Below are positions 51,301 to 61,215 of a stretch of 64,000 bases of DNA, piece after piece. The notes under the pieces were generated by a model. It saw nothing but the letters and a program-made list of their open reading frames with translations, was not told the DNA's origin and did not search any database. Position 1 is the stretch's first letter. Each line of letters begins with the position of its first letter. A program made the translations under genes and the position numbers. Source of the DNA: Procambarus clarkii (taxonomy: Eukaryota > Arthropoda > Malacostraca > Decapoda > Cambaridae); the NCBI RefSeq assembly GCF_040958095.1, contig NC_091220.1, positions 27,548,481 to 27,612,480 on the forward strand, read 5' to 3'.

Positions 51301-52215
51301 ACAGTCCCCCCACCATCCATCCCTCCATACAGTTCCCCCCCCACCATCCATCCCTCCATACAGTCCCCCCACCATCCATCCCTCCATCCAGTTCCCCCCA
51401 CCATCCATCCCTCCATACAGTTCCCCCCCACCATCCATCCCTCCATACAGTTCCCCCCACCATCCATCCCTGCATACAGTTCCCCTCCACCATCCATCCA
51501 TTAAGTTCCCCCCCACCATCCATCCATCCAGTTCCCCCCCACCATCCATCCATCCATCCAGTTCCCCCCCACCATCCATCCATCCAGTTCCCCCCCACCA
51601 TCCATCCATCCATCCAGTTCCCCCCCACCATCCATCCATCCATCCAGTTCCCCCCACCATCCATCCATCCAGTTCCCTCCACCATCCATCCATCTATCCA
51701 GTTCCCCCCACCATCCATCCATCCAGTTCCCCCTCCCACCATCCATCTAGTTCCCCCCCACCAACCATCCATCCAGTTTCCCCCCACCATCCATCCAGTT
51801 CCCCCCACTATCCATCCATCCATTTTCCCCCACCATCCATCCCGTTCCCTCCCACCATCCATCCCTCCATACAGTTCCCCCCACCATCCATCCAGATAGT
51901 TCCCCCCCAACCATCCATCCATTCATCTAGTCCCCCCCCCACCATCCATCCATCCATCCAGTTCCCCCCCACCATCCATCCAGTTCCCCCCACCATCCAT
52001 CCATCCATCCATCCAGTTCCCCCCCACCATCCATCCATCCATCCAGTTCCCCCCCCACCATCCATCCAGTTCCCCCCACCATCCATCCAGTTCCCCCCAC
52101 CATCCATCCAGTTCCCCCCCACCATCCATCCATCCATCCAGTTCCCCCCATCAGCCATCCATCCAGTTCCCCCCACCATCAATTCATCCATCCAGTTCCC
52201 CCCCCCCCCACCATT
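48309..52215. repeat. C-rich minisatellite of about 29 bp, main array
   Basis: Over 100 units of ccatccctccatacagttcc plus a C run of 5-10 and acc. From about 51485 a shorter variant (ccatccatccatccagttcc, no ctccatac) takes over to the end. Variation is mostly in C-run length and catccctcc versus ccctccctcc. The minus strand is a G-rich strand with four or more G runs per two units. Apparent ORFs of up to 1243 (+) and 1051 (-) codons come from a repeat without stop codons and should not be annotated as proteins. Confidence 0.96.
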
Positions 52216-52600
52216 CAGGATTTGCTTGTGTTCTAGTACTGGATCCAGGGGAAAGTCGATTGGGTATCCCAAAAGCACGACTCGTGTGCGTCTTTCAGAA
52301 GGGTCCAGCTTTTCCAAGCATACAGGTTTCCCTTGCAGGACTCTTACTTTTTCTAAGTAATTTGCAGTCTGTTGGTCTCGTGGTGTTATTATTATTTCTC
52401 CTTTCAGGTTGACTGTAATGGAAAGTTTGAGCTCTGGTTGTTCTTTTTCCATTGCCGTTACTACTCCATGTGCTGTAGGAAAGTGGTCTGTCTGCATTAT
52501 CTTGTATTTTGGAAGATGTGCAGAGTCTGGCGATGTCTGGTATGAGACTGGTGGTGTTCTCTCCTGTCTCATACTGTTTCATACTGGTTTCAGGGAGCAA
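52216..52600 (-). pseudogene. LINE ORF1-like fragment fused to minisatellite
   Basis: A minus-strand frame (open from 52572 down into the minisatellite) contains [60 protein letters not shown] and [20 protein letters not shown], reminiscent of the RNA-binding part of LINE ORF1 proteins. I cannot assign it to a specific family. It is truncated downstream by the C-rich array and upstream runs into an imperfect copy of the 87-bp unit. Confidence 0.5.
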
Positions 52601-52601
52601 T

Positions 52602-52764
52602 GGCCCTGGAAAACTCCCTTGTGGTTGGGGTTTTCCTTATCTACCATCGACTGGGGTTAGGCACCCAGAAAGGTAGGCATAACAAAACAAACCCCACATG
52701 GTAAAAACTAAAACAAAAAACCGAACAGAGAGGTAGAAACTCCCTCTAGAGAGGAAGAGAGGTA
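52602..52764 (-). repeat. Left arm of a 163-bp inverted repeat pair
   Basis: Reverse complement of 55741-55902 with few mismatches, including tgcctacctttctgggtgcc and ttttaccatgtggggtttg (read on the minus strand). The pair brackets the 87-bp minisatellite and the LINE within it. A related sequence, tacctttctgggtgcctaac, lies at the right end of the DIRS-like element (about 62785). Confidence 0.85.
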
Positions 52765-52766
52765 CA

Positions 52767-53047
52767 TTGTCTGACACTGGCTGGTGTCTGACTGGTGCTG
52801 TCCTCTCCTGTCTCATACTGTCGTCTTGTGGCTGGGTTGTGGACAGAGAAGCATTGTCTGACACTGGCTGGTGTGTGACAGGTGGTGTCCTCTTCTGTCT
52901 CATACTGTCGTCTTGTGGCTGGGTTGTGGACAGAGAAACATTGTCTGACACTGGCTGGTGTGTGACAGGTGGTGTCCTCTTCTGTCTCATACTGTCGTCT
53001 TGTGGCTGGGTTGTGGACAGAGAAGCATTGTCTGACACTGGCTGGTA
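52767..53047 (-). repeat. 87-bp coding minisatellite, left part
   Basis: Three and a fraction units with exact 87-bp period (ctgacactgg at 52771, 52858, 52945, 53032). On the minus strand each unit encodes 29 residues (SDNASLSTTQPQDDSMRQKR, then TPPVTHQPV). The array resumes at 55245 beyond a LINE insertion. A diverged half-unit is visible at about 52520-52575. Confidence 0.92.
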
Positions 53048-55240
53048 ATTACCTAAGTGTAATTACCTAAGTGTAGTTACAGGATGAGAGCTACGCTCGT
53101 GGTGTCCCGTCTTCCCAGCACTCTTTGTCATATAACGCTTTGAAACTACTGACGGTCTTGGCCTCCACCACCTTCTCACTTAACTTGTTCCAACCGTCTA
53201 CCACTCTATTTGCGAAGGTGAATTTTCTTATATTTCTTCGGCATCTGTGTTTAGCTAGTTTAAATCTATGACCTCTTGTTCTTGAAATTCCAGGTCTCAG
53301 GAAGTCTTCCCTGTCGATTTTATCAATTCCTGTTACTATTTTGTACGTAGTGATCATATCACCTCTTTTTCTTCTGTCTTCTAGTTTTGGCATATTTAAT
53401 GCTTCTAACCTCTCCTCGTAGCTCTTGCCCTTCAGTTCTGGGAGCCACTTAGTAGCATGTCTTTGCACCTTTTCCAGTTTGTTGATGTGCTTCTTAAGAT
53501 ATGGGCACCACATAACAGCTGCATATTCTAGCTTTGGCCTAACAAAAGTCATGAACAATTTCTTTAGTATATCGCCATCCATGTATTTAAATGCAATTCT
53601 GAAGTTAGAAAGCATAGCATAGGCTCCTTGCACAATATTCTTTATGTGGTCCTCAGGTGATAGTTTTCTATCTAGAACCACTCCTAGATCTCTTTCTTTA
53701 TCAGAATTCTTTAAAGATTTCTCACATAATATATAGGTTGTGTGGGGTCTATGTTCTCCTATTCCACATTCCATAACATGACATTTATTAACATTAAATT
53801 CCATTTGCCAAGTGGTGCTCCATATACTTATTTTGTCCAGGTCTTTTTGAAGGGCATGACAGTCATCTAAATTTCTTATCCTTCCTATTATCTTAGCATC
53901 ATCAGCAAACATGTTCATATAATTCTGTATACCAACTGGTAGATCATTTATGTACACAATAAACATCACTGGTGCAAGAACTGAACCCTGTGGTACTCCA
54001 CTTGTGACATTTATCCATTCTGATACATTGCCTCTGATTACTGCCCTCATTTTTCTATCAGTCAGAAAATTTTTCATCCATGATAGAAGCTTACCTGTCA
54101 CCCCTCCAATATTTTCCAGTTTCCAGAACAACCTCTTATGTGGAACTCTGTCGAAAGCCTTTTTTAGGTCCAGATAGATGCAGTCAACCCAACCATCTCT
54201 TTCCTGTAATATCTCTGTGGCTCGATCATAGAAACTGAGTAAATTCGATACACAGGATCTTCCAGATCGAAAACCATACTGTCTGTCTGATATTATATCA
54301 TTTCTCTCTAGGTGTTCTACCCATTTAGTTTTGATTAGTTTTTCCAATACTTTCACTATTACACTTGTCAATGATACAGGTCTATAATTGAGGGGGTCTT
54401 CCCTGCTGCCACTTTTGTAGATTGGAACTATGTTAGCCTGTTTCCACCCGTCTGCTACGATTCCTGTACACAGGGATGCCTGAAAGATCAGGTGAAGTGG
54501 AATGCTGAGCTCAGATGCACATTCTCTCAGAACCCATGGTGAAACGCCATCTGGGCCAGCTGCTTTGTTCTTACCGAGCTCCTTGAGCATTTTTTCCACT
54601 TCGTCTCTAGACACCTCTATGTGTTCTATGTTGTTCTCTGGAATTCTTATTGTATCTGGTTCCCTAAAGATTTCATTTTGTACAAACACACTTTGGAACT
54701 TTTCGTTTAGTGTTTCACACATTTCCTTTTCATCTTCCGTGAATCTATTTCCCATTTTCAACCTCTGAATATTATCCTTTACCTGCAATTTGTTGTTTAT
54801 GAATTTATAGAATAGACCTGGTTCTGTTTTACATTTGTCCGCAATCCCTTTTTCAAAATTTCTTTCTGCCTCTCTCCTCACTGCCGTGTAGTTGTTTCTC
54901 GCATCTTTGTATCGCTGGTATGTTTGGGGGTTCGGCCTCTTCCTGTATTGATTCCATTTTTGTGTCTTTCGGTCTCTAGCCCTCTCGCAATTTCTATTGA
55001 ACCAATCCTGTTTCCTAGTTCTGCATCTCTGTTTTGGTATAAATTTTTTTGTGCCTTTATCATATATTTCACAAAACTTGCCATACATCTCATTCACTTC
55101 CTTGCCTAGCATCAAGTCTGTCCAATTATACTCACTAAAAAAATTTCTAAGGTCACCATAATGTCCTCTCCTGAAGTCTGGTTTTTCAACTGCTTCAACC
55201 TCCTTATTTTCTTCCAGCTTATAACGCATTGCATACTTTA
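53048..55240 (-). mobile_element. LINE (family B), 5'-truncated, inserted in the 87-bp minisatellite
   Basis: Minus strand. It starts within the endonuclease-RT linker (IKYAMRYKLEENKEVE) and runs through RT and thumb to the stop at 53091. The 3' end carries a short tandem word, acttaggtaatt, twice, at 53046-53072. It interrupts the minisatellite precisely: the left array stops at ctggctgg and the right restarts at cctggtgtgtgacagg, leaving only CTGG as a possible target duplication. The uninterrupted units of the same array show the empty site. Confidence 0.9.
53091..55235 (-). pseudogene. LINE reverse transcriptase (family B), open but lacking its 5' domains
   Basis: About 715 codons remain open: FIPKQRCRTRKQDWFNRNCE (linker), LGKNKAAGPDGVSPWVLREC, NYRPVSLTSVIVKVLEKLI, YGFRSGRSC, YLDLKKAFDRVPHKRLFWKL, SGVPQGSVLAPVMFIVYIND and FADDAKII, then a thumb (VRPKLEYAAVMWCPYLKKH) and a conserved tail (TRGHRFKLAKHRCRRN). 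The endonuclease and ORF1 are missing. Upstream the frame stays open through the 87-bp repeats, making an 873-codon chimera that is fortuitous. No internal stop suggests a recent insertion. CR1/Jockey-like by motif style. Confidence 0.88.
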
Positions 55241-55244
55241 TTCC

Positions 55245-55740
55245 TGGTGTGTGACAGGTGGTGTCCTCTTCTGTCTCATACTGTCGTCTTGTGGCTGGGT
55301 TGTGGACAGAGAAGCATTGTCTGACACTGGCTGGTGTGTGACAGGTGGTGTCCTCTTCTGTCTCATACTGTCGTCTTGTGGCTGGGTTGTGGACAGAGAA
55401 ACATTGTCTGACACTGGCTGGTGTGTGACAGGTGGTGTCCTCTTCTGTCTCATACTGTCGTCTTGTGGCTGGGTTGTGGACAGAGAAGCATTGTCTGACA
55501 CTGGCTGGTGTGTGACAGGTGGTGTCCTCTTCTGTCTCATACTGTCGTCTTGTGGCTGGGTTGTGGACAGAGAAACATTGTCTGACACTGGCTGGTGTGT
55601 GACAGGTGGTGTCCTCTTCTGTCTCATACTGTCGTCTTGTGGCTGGGTTGTGGACAGAGAAACATTGTCTGACACTGGCTGGTGTGACAGGTGGTGTCCT
55701 CTTCTGTCTCATACTGTCATCTTGTGGTTGGGTTGTTTCT
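55245..55740 (-). repeat. 87-bp coding minisatellite, right part
   Basis: About five more units of the array at 52767-53047, the last with a three-base deletion (ctggtgtgacagg) and a change in the cttgtggt word. With the LINE removed the array has about eight to nine units. Minus-strand translation gives the same 29-residue repeat. Confidence 0.92.
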
Positions 55741-55902
55741 ACCTCTCTGTTCTACCAGAGGGAGTTTCTACCTCTCTGTTCGGTTTTTTGTTTTAGTTTT
55801 TACCATGTGGGGTTTGTTTTGTTATGCCTACCTTTCTGGGTGCCTAACCCCAGTCGATGGTAGATAAGGAAAACCCCAACCACAAGGGGGTTTTCCAAGG
55901 CC
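55741..55902 (+). repeat. Right arm of the 163-bp inverted repeat pair
   Basis: Reverse complement of 52602-52764. The following 55903-56085 adds gaaacctctctgaaggggcc and, in opposite sense, aatggcgtttcattacattc, both echoed near the DIRS-like right end (62474-62545 and 62870-62960). It may be a rearranged DIRS terminus. Confidence 0.8.
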
Positions 55903-56087
55903 ATTTCTCCCTGAAACCTCTCTGAAGGGGCCAGGTTCTGGCACTGGTCCCTGGAAGGTCTGAACTCCTTAGCTAATGTCCCGGTCTAATATAACATACA
56001 TTAGCCCGATAAGCTCCAGGGAGCCTCCTGGGCTCACCCAGAAAATGGCGTTTCATTACATTCAACGCTGGTTTTATGGGGTACTGT

Positions 56088-56222
56088 GTCAAAGGCTTTC
56101 TGGCAGTCCAGGAAAATGCAGTCAGCCCACCCTTCCCTTTCCTGCCTAATTTTTGTTGCCTGGTCATAGAATTCTAGTAAACCTTTGAGGCACGATTTAA
56201 CATCTCTGAACCCATGTTGGTG
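56088..56222 (-). pseudogene. LINE reverse transcriptase fragment
   Basis: The minus strand reads HQHGFRDVKSCLKGLLEFYD, then ADCIFLDCQKAFDTVPHK, the RT fingers-palm region with its first catalytic Asp (LDCQKAFD). Only about 45 codons. It abuts the plus-strand LINE at 56223. Confidence 0.8.
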
Positions 56223-57645
56223 ATGATATTCATTCCCAAACCCAAGAAAGACCCCCACCAACCTGGCAACTACCGTCCAATCTCCCTCTTAGACACAATA
56301 GGCAAGTGCTTTGAAAAAATCATGTCAAACCATCTTAACTACTACATGGAGTACAACAATCTCTTCACAGAAAAGCAGTTTGGCTCTCGAGCACATAGAT
56401 CAACCCAGCACGCAATAAACATCATCTACGACGCCGTAAGCTCAGTTCGCAAGCAAAAACAGGTAGCTTTGATTGTGACGAGGGACATACACAAGGCCTT
56501 CGACAGCCTGTGGCACGATGGTCTTGTGTACAAATTAGCAGACTTACCAGCGCAAAACTGGACCCTCCTCAGGCTGATCAGAAATTTCCTTAAGAATAGG
56601 CAAGTTACCCCCAGCTTCAAGGCAAAAGATGCCGCAGCCTTCACCCCAAAAGCTGGAGCCCCCCAAGGATCATGCTTGAGCCCGGTTCTCTTCAACATCT
56701 TTGTAAACGACCTGCCCCAACCAGAGTATAGGGACACCATTATCGTGCAATTTGCGGACGACGTAGCATACGTAATAACATCTAACCCTAGCAGCCAAGC
56801 GGCCAAGCATGCAACTGTAACCCGTAAGGCAAACGTAGAACTAGCAAGGACTGCTAACTGGGAAAGGAAATGGAGGATCACCACTAACCCAGAAAAGATC
56901 CAATTAAGCACTGTCGGCTGTATGGCCTTCTCAATCGAAAATGAGGGGGGAATAAGAATCAGGGGTGAACCCATAGCCATCTCAAACTCCAACACAGTGC
57001 TCGGTTACAACTTCAACAGGCTACTAAACTCCTCCCAGTATGTATCCCAGAAGACAGCGATGGCCCGGGGCTCACTGGCGAGGCTCTTCCGTTTCAAGCA
57101 AGCCCCCATCCCACATCAGGCTCCACCTGAACAGAATGATCATAAGGCCTAGCTTGGAATACCCTTACGTTCCCCTGAACCTCACCAACAAATCCAACAT
57201 GCTTAAGATCCAACGAGTACAAAACAAAGCACTTCGCTTTGCGGAGGGTCTGACTCTGAGGGACAGGGTAAGAACTGACCAAATCCATGAGACGCTCAAC
57301 ATGAAGCCAATGAACATCAGGCTCAGCTACCTGGCCAGAAGACAGCTGTACCGCATGAAGAACATGTATGTCCCAGACCCCGAAGATCCCTACGTAGCAG
57401 AAAACACCACCAGCGACTACGAGATCCACGAACCACCACACAGAACCAGAAGAATCACTCTCCAACAAAAAGTGATCAGACACATCCATGATGAGGCCTT
57501 CCCAAGACCTCAAATACTAAGCGGTCTGCCAGACGACCCAGATGAGTGGCCCATCCCGGACCCGATCTACACCAAATGAAGAATAAAGAAAAAATAAATA
57601 AACAAATATATATATAAAAAAAAAAATAATAAATAAATAAATAAA
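56223..57645 (+). pseudogene. LINE reverse transcriptase, frameshifted, with 3' A/T-rich tail
   Basis: 56214-57152 encodes FIPKPKKDPHQPGNYRPISL, FGSRAHRSTQHAINIIYDAV, RDIHKAFDSLWHDGLVYKL, AGAPQGSCLSPVLFNIFVND and VQFADDVAYV. The protein continues in another frame from about 57110 to 57579 (IRPSLEYPYVPLNLTNKS, VQNKALRFAEGL, then a C-terminal region ending DEWPIPDPIYTK), so one frameshift near 57105 breaks it. The tail is (AATA)n-type with a TA patch (57585-57645). The endonuclease is missing. A third LINE family, Jockey-like in motif style. Confidence 0.87.
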
Positions 57646-57985
57646 ACTCCTACAAAAAAATATGAAACCAAAAAACCATTTGTCGTGGCATCAGAAGTGT
57701 AACTATCCTGATGTTGCTAAGATTAGCCTCTTTCAGCCAACTCCATCGGCTCTAGTGCTTTAGGACACCAACAAGGTCACAAACACTAGCCCCCCCAGCC
57801 AATGTACTGACAACCCAACATAACACATACACAAACAAACAACACATACAAAAATGTCAACCCATGGTGGACAGGCCACCGAACTTTCAAACCTCCTCTC
57901 TCTCTACACCCGCATCCTCTTCCTGAATTTCATCTCCCCATCCCTCTACCTCCCCCATCCTTTCCATTCCCTATGGACATCAAAG
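57646..57985. other. No gene recognised
   Basis: A/C-rich, with an acacatacacaaacaaac tract at 57825-57850 and T/C-rich sequence after it. No ORF or element assigned. Confidence 0.45.
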
Positions 57986-58440
57986 CTAAAGCATGTTGGT
58001 GGTGCATAAGTTATTTCCCTCCAGATGCTCTACGAGCTTTTTCCTCACGATCTTCTCCATCACCTTGCATGGTATACATGTTAGGGAAACAGGCCTGTAG
58101 TTCAGTGCCTCTTTCCTGTCACCCTTCTTGTATATTGGGACTATGTTAGCTGTCTTCCAACTTTCTGGTAGGTCTCCTGTTTCCAGTGACCTGTTATACA
58201 CCATAGAGAGTGGCACACTTAGTGCTTCTGCACCTTCCTTTAGTATCCATGGTGAGATTCTGTCAGGCCCAACAGCCTTTGTCACATCCAGCTCCAACAG
58301 ACACCTTTTGACCTCATCACTGGAGAGGTCAAATTCCTCCAAGGTTGCTTGCTTTGCCTCCGCCTCATTTAGTGCAGGGGCTTCTCCTTGTTTTATTGTG
58401 AAGACCGCCTGGAATCTCTTGTTGAGTTCACACACCTCAA
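57986..58440 (-). pseudogene. LINE reverse transcriptase N-terminal fragment
   Basis: The minus-strand ORF has ELNKRFQAVFTIKQGEAPAL, LELDVTKAVGPDRISPWILK, SWKTANIVPIYKKGDRKEAL and NYRPVSLTCIPCKVMEKIV, ending EHLEGNNLCTTNML where the next RT block should start. No catalytic palm motif is present. A short palindrome, cacacctcaaggtgtg (58431-58446), marks its 5' junction with the unrecognised ORF. Confidence 0.83.
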
Positions 58441-59022
58441 GGTGTGTGGTCAAGGAGAGCCTTTTGGGCAAATTTAATTTTTAGTTCCTCACTTGTCACT
58501 GTACCGAGAGCAATTTGTGCATCAATCAACCAGTCCTCAATATCTCTGTTTCGGGCTAGTGGGTTCCTGGGTAGTTCTCCTGTGTGTAACCTAGGAACAT
58601 CTGGGTGGGTTATGAACTGTAGCCCATAAGGGTTACCACACAGTACCATGGAAGGGTTTGTATTACAAGGGACTTTTGCTGGTATATTACTTGCCTTGCA
58701 GTGATGGCAGGGTACTCTATCCTCCTTAGTGGGTAAGGTCCCCCGATGTCTGGACACTTGTCTGGGCTTGATATATGTTGACATCTTCGTGGTGGCCCCC
58801 TGGTGTGCAGGTCCTGCACTGCTTTGCCCTACATGGCTAACCTTCCTAGGGGTAGATAACCTATGTCTTTCACCCCCATCACTCAGGCTAAGGGTTATCA
58901 CTGACAAATTGCTCTTATCACTAGTATACTCCAGGGGAGTACCCGACGTGTCTCCACTCATGTCAATTGAGACAAAACCTGAAAAGTCTGCTCTGGGGTT
59001 CAGGGTAGCAGGGGTAGCCATG
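58440..59022 (-). CDS. Unrecognised ORF, about 194 codons
   Basis: The minus-strand frame is open from 59147; the likely start is the ATG at 59022 (MATPATLNPRADFSGFVS) because the preceding codons are poly-Pro-rich and look noncoding. The N-terminal half is Ser/Thr-rich. The middle has CHHCKASNIPAKVPCNTN, a possible zinc-binding cluster with a further Cys in MVLCGNPYG. The C-terminal part (NRDIEDWLIDAQIALGTVTS) looks helical. It is cut at 58440 by junction with LINE RT. It could be a LINE ORF1 or Gag piece, or a host exon; I do not recognise it. Confidence 0.4.
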
Positions 59023-59360
59023 GTAAACAAAAAGAGGATGGTGGGGGAGGGGGGGGAAGGGCACTCAGACCTTTGAAACCAAACACAAGTGGGAATTACA
59101 CACTGACTTTTCCTTAACTTGCCCTGGCTGGATGAACAAAAGAGCATGAAACCAAAACTTTACCTTGCAGGTGGCTGTCAACAATAAACCTGTAGATATC
59201 CTAGCATTCAATACAACTTTACATTCCCCCTGGCTACACATAAACTTTAAGAATGTCACACATTCAAATATAAGCACATGGTTATAACAAGGCACCTGAA
59301 ATAAGTAAATTTGGCCACCACTTCACAGTGGTCACACATTGTATATAAATAAATTAAATT
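59023..59360. other. No gene recognised
   Basis: Includes a G-rich run at 59040-59058 and AT-rich sequence up to the SINE. No motif-bearing ORF. Confidence 0.45.
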
Positions 59361-59361
59361 T

Positions 59362-59630
59362 ACAGTCTCCGTGGTGTAGTGGTAAGACACTTGTCTGGTG
59401 TTCCGCGAGCGCTATGTCATGGGTTCGTATCCTGGCCGGGGAGGATTTACTGGGCGCAATTCCTTAACTGTAGCCTCTGTTTAACGCAACAGTAAAATGT
59501 GTACTTGGATGAAAAAACGATTCTTCGCGGCAGGGGATCGTATTCCAGGGACCTGCCCGAAACGCTACGCGTACTAGTGGCTGTACAAGAATGTAACAAC
59601 TCTTGTATATATCTCAAAAAAAAAAAAAAA
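59362..59630 (+). mobile_element. tRNA-derived SINE with LINE-like 3' end
   Basis: The head has box A (TGGTGTAGTGGTAAGACAC) and box B (GGGTTCGTATCC) at tRNA spacing. The start CTCCG could pair with part of the CCGGGGAGG after the T arm, so the tRNA origin is clear. The body has aactgtagcctctgtttaac and ttcttcgcggcaggggatcg. The 3' end (gacctgcccgaaacgctacg, then a tagtggctgtacaagaatg stretch) matches the 3' UTRs of the LINEs near 20905, 22045 and 63635. It ends in a poly-A run (59617-59631). Intact-looking. Confidence 0.9.
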
Positions 59631-59631
59631 T

Positions 59632-60590
59632 TCTAAAAACAACATAAGAGCCCAAGAATTAGTGATGTCTACTAGCAAAATAACCTCAAAATAGACAGTG
59701 CAATTGGCCACAGTTGTAGCCTAGGTAAAATACTCCCTAGACTGAATATATATATATATATATGTGGTAAAGCTAGACACTACATGAGCTGCCACTAGCA
59801 TAGGGATAGGTGCCTATGCACACAAATAATCTTGTCTAACTCCCAACTGACAAATGGTAGAATACCTGAACTACAGTTAGTCAAAGAAAATTTCCTCAAA
59901 CTTAAGGTTGTTTACTGACAGAATTGTTCACTGATACAAAAAAGGGCCTGGAGTTAGGCAAAGAAATGTCATAAAACAATGTCTTATAAACTATTGTGGT
60001 AAGTCTTAAACGGTAAACAATTTTGTGGTAGCATGACCCAACCGGCCAAAGCACGCATGGGTTTACCCAGATGGGGTCCCGTAAACTACCGTGTAAGATA
60101 CGTACATGTGCTCAGCTGTGTGTCACAGGGGGTTATCCACATTTACTTTGTAATCCATTTGTGTATTGTGGTTAGAGTAGTGTATTGTTAAAACCCATGG
60201 CCCTTGTAGTGACCCAAGAGGAGTGGAATGGAGTAATGACCTTAAGTCCCAGTTTGTAGAGGCCTAAACCATTGTGTGTGTTCCCTTGTGCCAGTGGTTC
60301 CCCTGAGGTGTGTGTTGGTGGAAAGGAACCTCCTCCCCCCTTTTTGTCTGTATCAATCATGTGGTGGATCCTAGTACCCCCCCCCTCCTCCCTCTGTTCT
60401 AATCAGTGTGAGGACATTGGTATTTTTTAAATATACACTCTATTGTAAAATTGTACCCCAAGGTGTATTTCTTGTCCCATGTAGTTAGAACTGGTGATTA
60501 TTGCTATATAGATCTCTGCACTTCCATTATTTATAAGAAAGTAAGAGCGGGTGTTGTTAGCGATACTCTAGGATACGACTTGCAATCCCG
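59632..60590. other. No gene recognised
   Basis: Contains a short (TA)n tract at 59748-59763 and a C run at 60378-60386. If the DIRS-like element extends left, its RT should lie here, but I see no RT motif, so the element is probably 5'-truncated near 60590. Confidence 0.45.
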
Positions 60591-60601
60591 TACCTTACAT
60601 C

Positions 60602-61215
60602 ATGGATGCATCGTTTCTTGGCTGGTACTTTGTGACCAGTGCTCACCAGGCGGGCCTGGGTCGGTGGGGTCTGTCCTTCCGTTGGGCTCACAGGACGGTG
60701 CGGGAGTTTGAGGCTGTGTGGGTGTTGCTCCGGAGGAATGGGGTCGCTTGCGATTGGATTGACGATCGGGCTCCATTCGGACTGTTCCCTGGTGGTTCAT
60801 TGCCTGAACCGAGGGGGTTTCCTTGCGATCCTTGGCGCTTTGGGGCTGGTCGCTTCGAGTGACTCATCTGCTGAGTTCTCGGGGTTTGGCTCTCTTGGCA
60901 GTTCACTTTCAGGGGGTGTTCAACATCCTGGCAGATGGCCTGTCCCGGTTCATTCCCCTTTCCATGGAATGGACAGTTGACGCCAACTCATTTAGTTGGC
61001 TCTGCCAGACATTCAGGCCTCTGGAAGTGGAGTTCTTCGCATCGGCGTGGTCGAGGCATCTCCCGGTATACGTGGCTCCTTTCCCTGACTACGAGGCAGT
61101 CGGGGTCGATGCCTTTTGGCAGACTGGTCGAGGTGGGGTTACCTTTACCTCTTCCCGGCTGTTCCGCTGTTGCTCCAGGCCCTGGCTCGCTTGGAGACTT
61201 ACCAGTGGGAGAGTA
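60602..61215 (+). pseudogene. DIRS-type RNase H domain, frameshifted
   Basis: Spread over three plus frames. DASFLGWYFVTSAHQAGLGR and TVREFEAVWVLLRRNG come from 60602. LHSDCSLVVHCLNRGGFLAI comes from the frame at 60639. VHFQGVFNILADGLSRFIPL, SMEWTVDANSFSWLCQTFRP, VEFFASAWSRHLPVYVAPFP and VGVDAFWQT come from 60823. The catalytic Asp of DAS, Glu of VREFEAV and Asp of HSDCS are all recognisable, but at least two frameshifts break the domain. Confidence 0.82.

Noticed and set aside
48168..51899. ORF of 1243 codons on the plus strand, with 1051- and 836-codon ORFs on the minus strand
   Set aside because: They consist only of the C-rich minisatellite unit, occur on both strands over the same DNA, and exist because the unit lacks stop codons.
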